Assembly (NCBI GenBank): GCA_035079385.1
Contig: JAVHKY010000029.1
Location: 1,860,001-1,924,000, forward strand
DNA from: Aspidiotus rigidus
Lineage: Eukaryota; Arthropoda; Insecta; Hemiptera; Diaspididae
Reading direction: 5' to 3'
Length of the DNA: 64,000 nucleotides
The notes under the pieces were generated by a model. It was not told the DNA's origin. It saw nothing but the letters and a program-made list of their open reading frames with translations, and did not search any database. Of this stretch, positions 23,901-32,740 are shown one piece after another (positions within the stretch are counted from its first letter, which is position 1; each line of letters begins with the position of its first letter). A program made the position numbers and the translations under genes.

Positions 23901-26900
23901 CTGAATTAGAGCAGTGGGGACAGAAAAATTTGAATGATTCAGAGTCGTTAGGAGAAGGAGATTCTCGATTAAATCATTCTCAGGAAGAAAACGATTGGAA
24001 AGTAAGACATTACAATTCGTAGGGCGAAAGGACCAACCATCGACCGAAGGAATTCTCTGAATGGAACGGGACGGTTTGGTGAAGATCAAATTTATGGGCC
24101 GAGTGTTTCCAGAAGGGGAAGAGGAGAAGTAACTGTATCGAGATGTTTTTGAACCCTAGTACAAAGCTGCCGACTTGTCTCCCCATATAAACAACCGGAC
24201 GGTTGGAACATCAGAGCTTATAGACCCCACTTCTTTCCATAATGGGGATAGGATCCTACAGCCTAGAAAATAACCTGCAGGGTTATAAAGCTAGGAGCGA
24301 AAGCCAAATGGTTTAGGAGATAAGTGGTAAAGCTTCCCACAGTAGGGTGAAGGAACTTCATTCACTTTCCCTCTATAGAGAGCTGTGATCCGAGGGGAAA
24401 AAGTGGTCGAGTTTGAAGCCTTGGAGGAGAGATTTTTCCAAACCATATAGTCGTCATCAAGATCCAAGCCGTTAGAATGGGCGAGGTATTGATTACATCG
24501 ACTTCTTCCAGAAAAGTCTGAGGGAAAGGGGGACAGATGAGGGTATTGAAGGCAGCGAGCTCATGGGAAGGAGGACATCCTTGCAGATATTTTTACGAAA
24601 GATCTCAAAATTAAGCACGCCGCCAACAATGGAAATAGAGAAGTCAAGAAAATTAATGGAAATTCCACCTACTTCAATAGTGACCTCAATGGTGGGATAC
24701 CGACTGTTGAGAAAAGTGTGGAGACCCACTTAAGAGGCATAAAACATCATCCATATATCACTAACGACTTGAACCATTGACCGAGGGATTTGGATAGTCT
24801 AGAAGTAGGAGAAGAGATGAAAGACACCACTGGCCTAATAAAGATATTCTCCTTGCGGAGCTTTAGGGAGGCCATAAAGCCGAGGAGGGCCGGGGTTAGG
24901 AATGAAGTTGCTTTTAGGTTTTTTTCAACAAGGAGGTAAATTTGTCAACAATTGATTTTACTTCACGCACGTAATTAAAGAAGTTGAAATCAAAATTGAC
25001 AGGCCTGACTGTAAATCCGCTACCTTGAAGGGTGTCAAGGACTTTTTTGTCGTACTCTTCCTTGTCGAGAATAACCACGGAATTACCCTCATCAGCAGCT
25101 TTAGTTAGTCACTCTTTCTGTCCTTCCTCCCATAAGCTCGCTGCCTTCAATATCTTCATCCGCCGTCTTGTTTCTGTCTTCCTTTTCCCTCGAAATTTCA
25201 AAGGAAGTCGATATTATTAAGTACCTCACCCATTCTAATGCCCTGGATCTTGATGTCGACTATAACTCACCTTTAAAGCTTTAGACTCGACCACTTCTCT
25301 TCCTCGGAATATGACTCCTTCTATAGAAGGAAAGTGAAATGGGTTCGTTTACTCTACTGTGGGAAGCTTTCCTCTCAGATCACTCCTTAAACCCTTTCGT
25401 TTTCGCATCGTGTTTTTTAACCCTGACACTATCCGCAGCTTATTTTCTAGGCTGAAGGGTCCTACCCCAATTATGAAGAGAAATGAGGTCCATGAGCTCT
25501 AATGTTCTACCTGTCCGGAGAAAACGGGTTAAAAAAAACGGAACAGAAAATCGCCTAGGGTGGCGAATTAGGTAAAGACGAATCGGCATCAGGGGATGAT
25601 TTTTGGTTAAAATCTTTCTGGAAGAGGGTCTCACAAAAATCGGTGCGTGATGTCGCGTGAAATTTCGTTAGTTACTCGAAGGAAGAGGACGGTCAGGACT
25701 TTCAAAAATTCCAAGTACCTACGTAGAAAGAAAAAGAGAAGTAATTTATGGCAGATAATTGAAAAGAGCCGAGATCCCATCGCAGAAAGTCCAGTGGCCG
25801 CTCAATTTTCTTCTTCTTTTCTGGTGCCGTCTATCCTCCTGTTTTCGCTTTCAAACCGTTTCAAATAATCAGGAGGGGGGTAGTTAGTGGATTGTCTTTT
25901 GGTTCAAATAATGGTACCCCAATCTGACGTATCACTCCATTGGGATTTAAACCTGCACTAGAGCGCGCTACAAAATCACTCCTCTCTTTCTGCGCGCAGA
26001 CAAATATTTGAGTGATCACGTACGTTTTTATACGGGGAGACGGCAAGCTTTGATTTGTCGCGAGAGAATAAAAAATCTATTTATCAAGTTGATTTGGAGG
26101 AAAATTAATTTTCTAATGATATTAGAATAAAATGTAGGACGTATATTTTCATAAAACACTCTTCAATTCTTATAAAAAAAATTTACATTTTGCTGTTCCC
26201 TTATGGTTGCCGCTACGCGATCACTTAAATTTTTCGCAGAGCTACCAACTTATGAAACTCTAAGCTTAAATCCCAATAGTCTCTGACTCTGGAGGCGTTT
26301 TTCATAGGAACCTGTATGATGAGAGACGTCCGCCGTTCACGTGGCAAATCTGGTTCCTAAGGATGGGGGAGTTGGAACTCGAAATCAGGACTTGGAATAA
26401 TATAATGAGAACAGACGTGGTGGCTTCCTCAATGCCATTACACTTGTTAGATTTGACTTGTAGGGACTTCTTCCTAATCAACCGACTATGAGGTGCAATG
26501 GGATGGGAGCATTTCAGGCCTACAAAAGGCATTAAGATGGAATCGTCACGGATCCTCAAGGACATTCCTCCAAAACATTAATTTATGACAAACTATGCCA
26601 TGAATCAACGTGAAATTTTGAATATTGATGGTCGATAGTACAACAAAACAAGATTCAATCAGGTTTCCTTGCCAGTGTTGCCAATTGGCGCATACAAATA
26701 ATCGTCCGGGAACTTTTTTGACAGTCCTCGTACTTATTATTAGAAATTTTTAGCGATGTGTCCCTGGTTATTCAATATTTATGGACTAAACATGATTGAA
26801 GTTCTCACATGGATAAATCTAGGTGAGTCTGAGAAGGAAAATGAGACAGTCTACATCACCGAAACTTGGTAATTTTGTTCGCTTCTTTCGTGTAGTTTTT

Positions 26901-29900
26901 GACCGAAAAATATTTTCGATGTTCGTACGTGTGGAGGAAGTGAAAATTAATTGCGAAAACTTTCGTTGAATAAAAGATTGATAGTGGGTTGTATTTTGAC
27001 TTCTGCTAGAGAATGGAAAGCTATGCGCGGGTGGACATCATTTATGGCCGTCTAAACTGCTGCTGCTGCTTCTACTGTGCAAGCAACACTTACAAGTAAA
27101 CACCACGTGGACTATGGGGCCATTCGAACGCCGCATTGTCTATGTACATTGAGGTCCGTTTTCGCTGCTGGCTGCGTATATTATAATATAGTTTAACAGC
27201 ACTCCGGTCGATAACGAGCTTGAATAATAGCGAACGGAGGAAGACGTACGTAATGAACAAGTGGTAGAATCGCTGGCTTTAACGCATCGTATTCGTACCG
27301 AACATATTGAGAAAACACGCGCGCCTTTCGTCGCCTTACCGTGTGAGGGAGTGCGCATGCTTTGGACTTTTGAGTCGAGTAGCCGTAGTATGACGGAAGA
27401 CGGAACCTGTGCGAGTCTTCGCTGCGAAAGCTCTATTACACTGCTCTACTCCTACATAGTCTGGAGGGTTTTCCTCACCCGGAGAGAGGGGAAGGTGAAG
27501 AATCCCGGGATTTAGCGTGCGCGAGCTAGATGAGTCATACATACTCTTCGAAAGAGAGATGGAGTGACGAAACAGGGATTCATAAAGCACCCTTGCGCGT
27601 TTGAAACGGGTGACCTAGTTTTTCGTCGTATTTAGCGCACACGCCTATACATAATCCCGCGCGATTTTCTTTTTCTACGTTCGTTCATCTCTTCATTTTT
27701 CTTTTCTTTCCTACAGGCTTCCTTTCTAAACTCTTTCGAATTCGATCTTTATTTCTTTTCGGTAGCACTTTATGTATAGTCGGAAAATTTTTTCAGGTCG
27801 CATTGTTGTGGAGATGAAGAGCGGAGGGACGCTAGAATACCTTTTTTCCTCTCCTTCTCTCGTTCCCTGTGAATTTAATGGAATTTTTTGACGCAACGTG
27901 AAGAAATTATAAAACTTGGTCACGGGTTCATGGAGACGAATTTCGTGTACGAAAAGTGTAGTAACCTATGATGTGCATCGCGTATAGATGAGGGTGGTAG
28001 GGTGTAAAAATGGTGGGTATGTGTGTGTTCGTGAAGGTCATCTGGGCTTGATCTACTTTCGCGGTTCGTCGCTAGATGAAATCTTGAGTATACAGCGTAT
28101 AGGTCTGTAATATTTTTATTAGGAGTGGATGGCTTTCGCTTGAACGCGATAAATTAAAACGGAGAAATGCGCGCTATGCGGGAACTTTCGCGATAATCGT
28201 GCTTCATTTGGAATTAAGATCGAGTTATTCAACTTTTCGAAAACAGATTGAGATTATTTTTTCTTGCAAAGAAGAGAGGAGGTTTCCTTACTTTTTCGAA
28301 TTTTGACTATACTTTTGGCATAAGTGCTCATTGAACACCTTGTAACAGTAATGAAGTGCGAATAAATTCTGAGAGGGTGCAAAAATGAAAATTATATTTC
28401 GTACTGGCCATAACATTATCAATGATATACGTCCCCTGCCTCGTCTTCCTTTCCTTTTAGATGGCGCCAGTCTCATATGTGTATCAATACCCTTGGAGAC
28501 GTAAAATCTGATGTTGTAAAGTAAAGACGTGAAAAACATGTTGAAAAGAGTTGGTCTCATTCTCGCTTTTGTCACATGTGTAGCGCTGCCTTGGGTGCGG
28601 GCTACGTCCGCATTAATTTTGGTGCCTTCCAACAGGGGAGTCGACCCTTTCGGGTATAACTTCAGTGTTGGATGAATCTCCTCGGCGAGCTCCATGTTCT
28701 TCTTGATCGCCAAGCTGCAGTGCTTCCAACTACGCAAAACTTTGAAACACCTAACTACACACCACGTCAATTGTGGTTGTGGGTCGTTATTGTAGTCCCT
28801 TCTCCTCCTTCCTTCAAGGTTTGCACGTCTGTATGTGGATGGTGCACAGGTGTCAAATGAACCATAGCGTGGTTCTTCATTAATTGCTTATTCCATTGTA
28901 GGTCCATCTTCTTCACGACTGTGCTACAAGTGCAGACTTTTGGTTCAATATTTCTTTGGAACTTAGTATGGTGGCTACAAAGCCTTTCAGAGCAAGCGCT
29001 TTATCTACCCCAATCTCTTGAAGAGACTGACTAGGCTTGCCTCGCTCACGCCTCCACCCTCGCACCCGAATGAGGTGTGCTGTGGCACGTAATCTCGTCC
29101 TTGGTCGCAATGCGAACAAAACTGTCAGCTCAACTTCCCTTTACCTCTCATGAAAGTACTTGTTGAAGCAGCCATGGGCACTCAAGACTTACGTCAGATG
29201 ACAGTTCAACTGACCACGGTCTCAGTTCATTCTTTCATCAAAGTCACGTATCAAGACACGGGTTCATCTAGCTCACTCTGAGCAGTTCGTGCTTTCCTTT
29301 CTTCAATCAAGGAACGCCTGACCTGCTTGACCCCTGAAGCCTTTTGATCGTTTGTTGTCTTCTTTTCCGCTCTCCCCTCATTGGTGGACTGGTGAACGCG
29401 CTAATACGCAAAGAGCTTCTGTCGAGACAGTGCAGTAGGCAATAAATCTTCCTGAGTCGGCTAATACTATGGCACTGTGTAGGAGGATCGACAAGGCGGT
29501 GCTCATCATCATCATCTTTCTTCTTGCTTCTCTCAGCCGCCTAGGTTTCTCATCAGGCGGCTTTTAAATATATATGTATATACCCTGTCTGCCTTTTCCG
29601 CTGTCATCAGGAAATGGTACCTGAAGCACAACTTCGAGTCAAGGTTCTTTATTACTTTCTTGGTCTTGATTTCCACACCTTGTAGGCACAAGGTGGGTGA
29701 ACTGAACTTTCGATTGTGAATAATATAGCCTCCGCCTTACCCACCGCAAATGCTATTCTGGCCGACTTGATCCAACGTGTCACTGCCTCAGAGCCCGGTT
29801 TTCCTTGCTCTCCAGCGCTACAGTTGTTTCGGCAATGCATACAACCAGTGTCTCGTCCGCATAACAGATAAGCTTAATACCCAGTGGCAGATTCACCTTC

Positions 29901-31799
29901 CATTGACGCGACCTATCGACCGACCCCAGCCGTACCTACATTACAGCGTTGCCAGGTGAAGGAGGCTAAAATGGACCAATGTCCAATTTTTTTAAGATCA
30001 AAAAAGAAAATAATGGACCAAACCCGATGAACCAACTCTGGAGCGTAACGTAACAAACTGGTTCCGAACGCAATAAACCGACTGTGGAACGTAATGAACC
30101 CGTCCCGGAACCAGGCATGGCAAACCAAACAAAAATGAAACTTCATTCAACAAAATGAACCATATTTTAGAAACCATAAAAATGATAGAAATGAAATGAT
30201 TTAGAATTTGAAATTGACGAAACAAAAACAAAAAATCTGCGCAAAATGGAACCTTGAAATGAATGAACAAAAACAATTTTACTAAAAAAACGTTTTCATT
30301 GAGAAAAAAACATATTTTTTTTGAAAAGAACGTGTTTTTATGTGGAAAAAAAACAAGTTTTTATTTGAAAAAACATGTTTTTATTTGAAAAAATATATTT
30401 TTATCGAGAAAAACATGTGTTTTCAAACAAATTTCTACTCGACAACCAAAACACAAACAGACAAAGAATTTGCCAAATAACAAAACTTCAACAAAAACAA
30501 CTAAAGAAGTTGATAACAAAAACAAAACAAAATCAACAATTTTTTGTATGTCATGCCTGACCGGAACATAATGAACCGGCTCCGGAGCAAAGAAGAACCC
30601 AAAACAGGCAAAGGGACTAGAAAAAGAACAACGATTTTTGAAAAGGACTTTTTGGACCAAATCTGGCAACCCGACTACAAGTAACTGGGCGCTTTACTAT
30701 ACCAATAGACGTTTCTGCTTGGACTTCTCAACAGCTAAAATAGCTGCTGATCATCCTGAGTAGGTGTGCAAGCACTCTTGGAACCATAAGGCTTCCAAAA
30801 TCCTCTCCCATAGAATCGAGTAGAACGCAATTCTCCTGTCGAGGCGCGCAAAACTGACGCGTAGCTATTGCTGGTTCGGCTATCCTCTTCAGCCTGATTC
30901 CAACATCTGATGTGCAACGTCCAGATCGAAAACTGGTACTGGCTACTTGAATTGATATCGTTTTCCTTCAGATAGCTCTGGAATTGATTGGCTATACTTT
31001 CTCTTCAATTAGATCTATTATGTATTTGTTTGATAAAAGATGGCGCGAGTAATCATCTACCTCATTCAAATCCTGCCTGTGTTTTGATGGCATTCCTTAC
31101 TTTGAACCTCTTTTAGTGTAGTACATAAGGCATAGAGACTCCTTCGGCACTTATCCGAGGCACCAAAACCTTCGTACCTGTGATTCATTCTCGAACCCGT
31201 GGCTTCTTCTCGCCGCTTATTTAATTTCTTTGCTGGTCATATTTTCATTTACGCTATTCTGACGTTCGAGCTTTTGTATCATTCTAATAAAGACAATTCT
31301 GTTTCTTCTGTTTGCAGATGAAGCGCGTTCGCAGAAAATCGGTGTCTTGGTGCACTGTTTAGCCGGCGTTTCTCGATCCGTGACAATTACGGTCGCTTAT
31401 CTCATGTCGCACATGCGATTGAGCTTGAACGACGCTTTTAGTCTGGTACGAGCTCGCAAGTCGAATGTGGGACCGAATTTTTACTTTATGGAACAGCTGC
31501 ACGCGTTTGAACGAGAGCTCATGAATTCGTCGACGACGACGGCGACAGCAGCGGCGATGCATCGCGAACAACAGCTATCGATAGAAAGCGCCGACGGAAC
31601 GGGCGACGAGTCGGGTATCTCTTCAGCATCGTCATCTGGAGACAAGAAATGTGATCAATGCGGTACGCCGCAAACTAGCACCCGATGTTCTCGGTGTCAC
31701 GTGATGGCGGCACCGCATTTCATGAATTCGATGACCGTGTTCGGTCAGAGTCCGGACAGTGGTATCGAGTTCGATCGATGGACGCCCGGGCCAGAATGA
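5977..31799 (+). CDS. Mkp3: Dual-specificity MAP-kinase phosphatase, Mkp3/DUSP6 type (3' exons, partial)
   Basis: This phosphatase would dephosphorylate the Thr and Tyr of activated ERK and so damp Ras/MAPK signalling in the cytoplasm. Three exons join in phase: 5977-6326, 10518-10653 and 31318-31799 (TGA). They give about 320 residues: a GGFAEF-type stretch after the rhodanese domain, the conserved SLRISS segment, a Ser/Asp-rich linker, then the catalytic domain with [21 protein letters not shown], the general-acid Asp in ITDHW and the signature HCLAGVSRS (HC-x5-R). The rhodanese/kinase-docking exon is missing and probably lies upstream of the window. After the catalytic domain come about 90 residues with CDQC and CSRC pairs and the end [16 protein letters not shown], longer than vertebrate DUSP6. 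The last intron is 20.7 kb and full of repeats. Family assignment is secure; the exact paralogue is inferred. Confidence 0.9.
6735..6939 (+). mobile_element. Probable 3' end of a retroposed element with poly-A tail
   Basis: A long T-rich tract ends in CACAATAAAGGGTGTATT followed by an 18-A run. An AATAAA close to a poly-A end in the middle of an intron is typical of non-LTR retroelement 3' termini. No reverse transcriptase remnant was recognised upstream, so the copy would be strongly 5'-truncated. Confidence 0.45.
7680..8120 (+). repeat. Cluster of TGACGTCA palindromes in repeated context
   Basis: TATGACGTCA occurs near 7682, 7720, 7964 and 8109. Between copies are repeated words such as TAGTATA, GGCCTAGT and AATGGAGGCTGAG. 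The 8-mer is identical to the consensus CRE bound by CREB/ATF factors; whether it acts as one here is unknown. Confidence 0.5.
8594..9200. repeat. TCGAC-rich degenerate repeat
   Basis: Forms of AAATCGAC and its complement recur every 20-40 bp, often as TCGATTT, ATCGACC or GATCGATG. Open frames on both strands are by-products. No clear unit length could be fixed by eye. Confidence 0.4.
12203..12371. mobile_element. hAT-like non-autonomous element (MITE)
   Basis: Starts CAGGTATGCCCAACC and ends AAGGTTGGATATACCTT, so the ends are imperfect inverted repeats of the CAGG..CCAACC type common in hAT elements. The flanking 8-mers CTTTGGAG and CTTTAGGG match at 6 of 8 positions, consistent with an aged 8-bp target duplication. 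Confidence 0.65.
12695..12750 (+). repeat. Flank repeat, left copy
   Basis: About 55 bp starting AGGCGGCAGCAGCAGC and ending in GCCATAAC. A diverged direct copy lies at 13897-13949, on the other side of the element that begins at 12751. Confidence 0.75.
12751..13890. mobile_element. Inverted-terminal element carrying a TGACGTCA array
   Basis: The ends are CAGGGTGTCCATCGG and CAGTAGACACCCTG, terminal inverted repeats beginning CAGGGTGTC. Just inside both ends are repeats of AGTCAAGTA/GTCAAGTAAA. The interior holds about ten TGTGACGTCA or GATGACGTCA words in units that also contain AAGTCCGGGACTG and a TATTATATA-type word. No transposase was found, so it is non-autonomous. The CAGGG ends suggest hAT, but the flanks are not an 8-bp duplication. 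Confidence 0.6.
13897..13949 (+). repeat. Flank repeat, right copy
   Basis: Diverged direct copy of 12695-12750, sharing GGCGGCAGCAGCAGCATGG, GATGATGCAC, ATGTGAGA and GCCATAAC. It lies immediately outside the right end of the element at 12751-13890. Confidence 0.75.
15870..16400 (-). repeat. Tandem repeat, about 135-bp unit
   Basis: The word CGCTGTGCTAG recurs at 16081 and 16216 and as CGCTATGCTA at 16351, exactly 135 bp apart; a more diverged unit precedes them near 15960. The two central units are almost identical. On the minus strand a 130-residue open frame (15994-16386) repeats [13 protein letters not shown], which comes from the repeat rather than from a recognised gene. Confidence 0.85.
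17740..20120 (+). mobile_element. Penelope-like retroelement, copy A (degraded)
   Basis: The translation at about 19380-19965 gives [17 protein letters not shown], then [33 protein letters not shown] and [11 protein letters not shown], the order expected for a Penelope-type reverse transcriptase; frames are broken around 19640. LTR-like direct repeats are seen: CATCACGCACCGATTTTTGTG at 18245 and 19945, each followed by CCAAAAATCATCC. About 590 bp of tandem repeat (18370-18960) interrupts this copy; the matching point in copy B lacks it. No intact endonuclease domain was recognised. Confidence 0.8.
18450..18830 (+). repeat. Minisatellite, about 46-bp units in 92-bp dimers
   Basis: Alternating units carry ACTTGAAAAAATTTCGACC + CTCTAGCCATATATGAT and ACTTGGAAAAATTCCGACC + TCTAAGCTATATATGAT. 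The array sits inside an insertion (about 18370-18960) bounded by GC-rich palindromes AGCGGGGACCCCGCT and AGCGGGTCCCCCGCT within Penelope-like copy A. Related units occur elsewhere in the window. Confidence 0.85.
23740..25870 (-). mobile_element. Penelope-like retroelement, copy B (head-to-head, degraded)
   Basis: From 23740 to about 24530 the + strand resembles copy A's 5' region. From about 24536 to 25870 the minus strand matches copy A, including reverse transcriptase words [18 protein letters not shown] (24660-24700), the LYGLPK region near 24880, and the LTR-like CACCGATTTTTGTGA end near 25640. So two partial copies meet head-to-head at about 24535. Frames are interrupted; the element is dead. 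Confidence 0.8.
28380..30920 (-). mobile_element. LINE (non-LTR retrotransposon) remnant
   Basis: On the minus strand near 29870-29815 the translation gives [18 protein letters not shown], a variant of the YADD reverse transcriptase active site (Asp to Glu at the second acidic position, likely inactivating). Upstream on that strand, near 30780-30690, [17 protein letters not shown] sequence follows the usual LINE pattern. Stops and frame changes are frequent. The copy is split by the insertion at 29948-30670. Family within the Jockey/I/R1 group cannot be fixed. Confidence 0.7.
29948..30670. mobile_element. Inverted-terminal insertion inside the LINE remnant
   Basis: Begins GTTGCCAG and ends CTGGCAAC, with TGGACCA and GGACCAAA just inside the ends. 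The interior has degenerate GGAACGTAATGAACC-type repeats at both sides (30040-30110 and 30565-30590) and a central AACATGTTTTTATTTGAAA array (30290-30430). No transposase is visible. LINE sequence resumes on both sides. Confidence 0.6.
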
Positions 31800-32311
31800 G
31801 AAATGTCGCAGGGGAACGATCAGTCCCCTGCCCCTACACCTTCGCATTTTCCGTCGTTCAATTGACGGCCATCGTGAATGTGCTCGCTCGCATCGGGCAC
31901 ATCGCCACCTTAGATTATAGCATTTATCCTTTTATCAACGTTACACGTTTTGTGTTCGACGCCATCTTCGTGGACACCTTAATATATTTATAATTATTAT
32001 GTACGTATTTTGTAAGTTCTTGGGTTTATTTTTAAGGTATCGCGCGCATATTTCGACGAACATCTCCCATCAGGAGGATTTAAAAATCTTTTATTTTTGT
32101 AAACACCAAATGACGTTACCAAAACTCTCTACGCTTAGGTAGATTTCGTCGATACCCGATGGATATTCGTTGGATCGAGGGCGAGTATCGCAGATGATTG
32201 AAAGAAATTCAATCTATTCTTATGCTCAAATATATAATACTTAAATGATAAGATGAGTTTCTTTGTGCGCGTAAGATTACACTAAAGTGTCAATAGTCAA
32301 TTATTTTTGGG

Positions 32312-32317
32312 AATAAA
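32312..32317 (+). terminator. Poly-A signal candidate for the phosphatase gene
   Basis: AATAAA lies about 510 bp after the phosphatase stop codon, inside AT-rich sequence that fits a 3' UTR. It is the first canonical hexamer seen downstream; actual cleavage is not shown. Confidence 0.4.
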
Positions 32318-32740
32318 TAACTTTTTGAATGTGAGAAGACGACTTATTCGGTGATCAAACAATGTTGAAATATATATTGTTTTGGTCAAAATTTTGTATC
32401 ATTCCATGCATAAGGTCAGACGCGACACTATTTTGAAATATTTCATTGAGCTCGAAATCCTAGAGGCAATAGGGTAAGAAAAGAGTTAGAACAAGAAAAT
32501 TATGTGAAATTGATTCTTGAAAAGACCAATCTATTTTACCCAAATTCAAAAAGATGTGATATAATTCTTTTCTTAAAAAAAAAAAAAACAAAAACAAAAA
32601 TATCAAGCCACCCACTCTCTTAGTCAAGAGAGGGATAAAAGTTTGAAATTTCTCAAATTGATTTATGCTCTTCTTCGAAGTCTTTCTCTTCGCTAATATT
32701 GAAAATTTCGAGAGCCCGATCAAATGGAGACTAAATAACT

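Larger units (their letters stand above)
10654..31317 (+). other. 20.7-kb phosphatase intron filled with repeats
   Basis: Bounded by TTATTG|GTAAGT and TTTGCAG|ATGAAGCG, in matching phase. It contains a hAT-like short element (12203-12371), an inverted-terminal element with CRE-like array (12751-13890), a 135-bp tandem repeat (15870-16400), Penelope-like copies (17740-20120 and 23740-25870) and a LINE remnant (28380-30920). The stretches 10654-12200, 14000-15860, 16420-17740, 20130-23740 and 25880-28380 show no gene that can be supported. CpG-richer blocks at about 22740-22960 and 27100-27600 could be regulatory or hide an alternative first exon. Confidence 0.7.
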
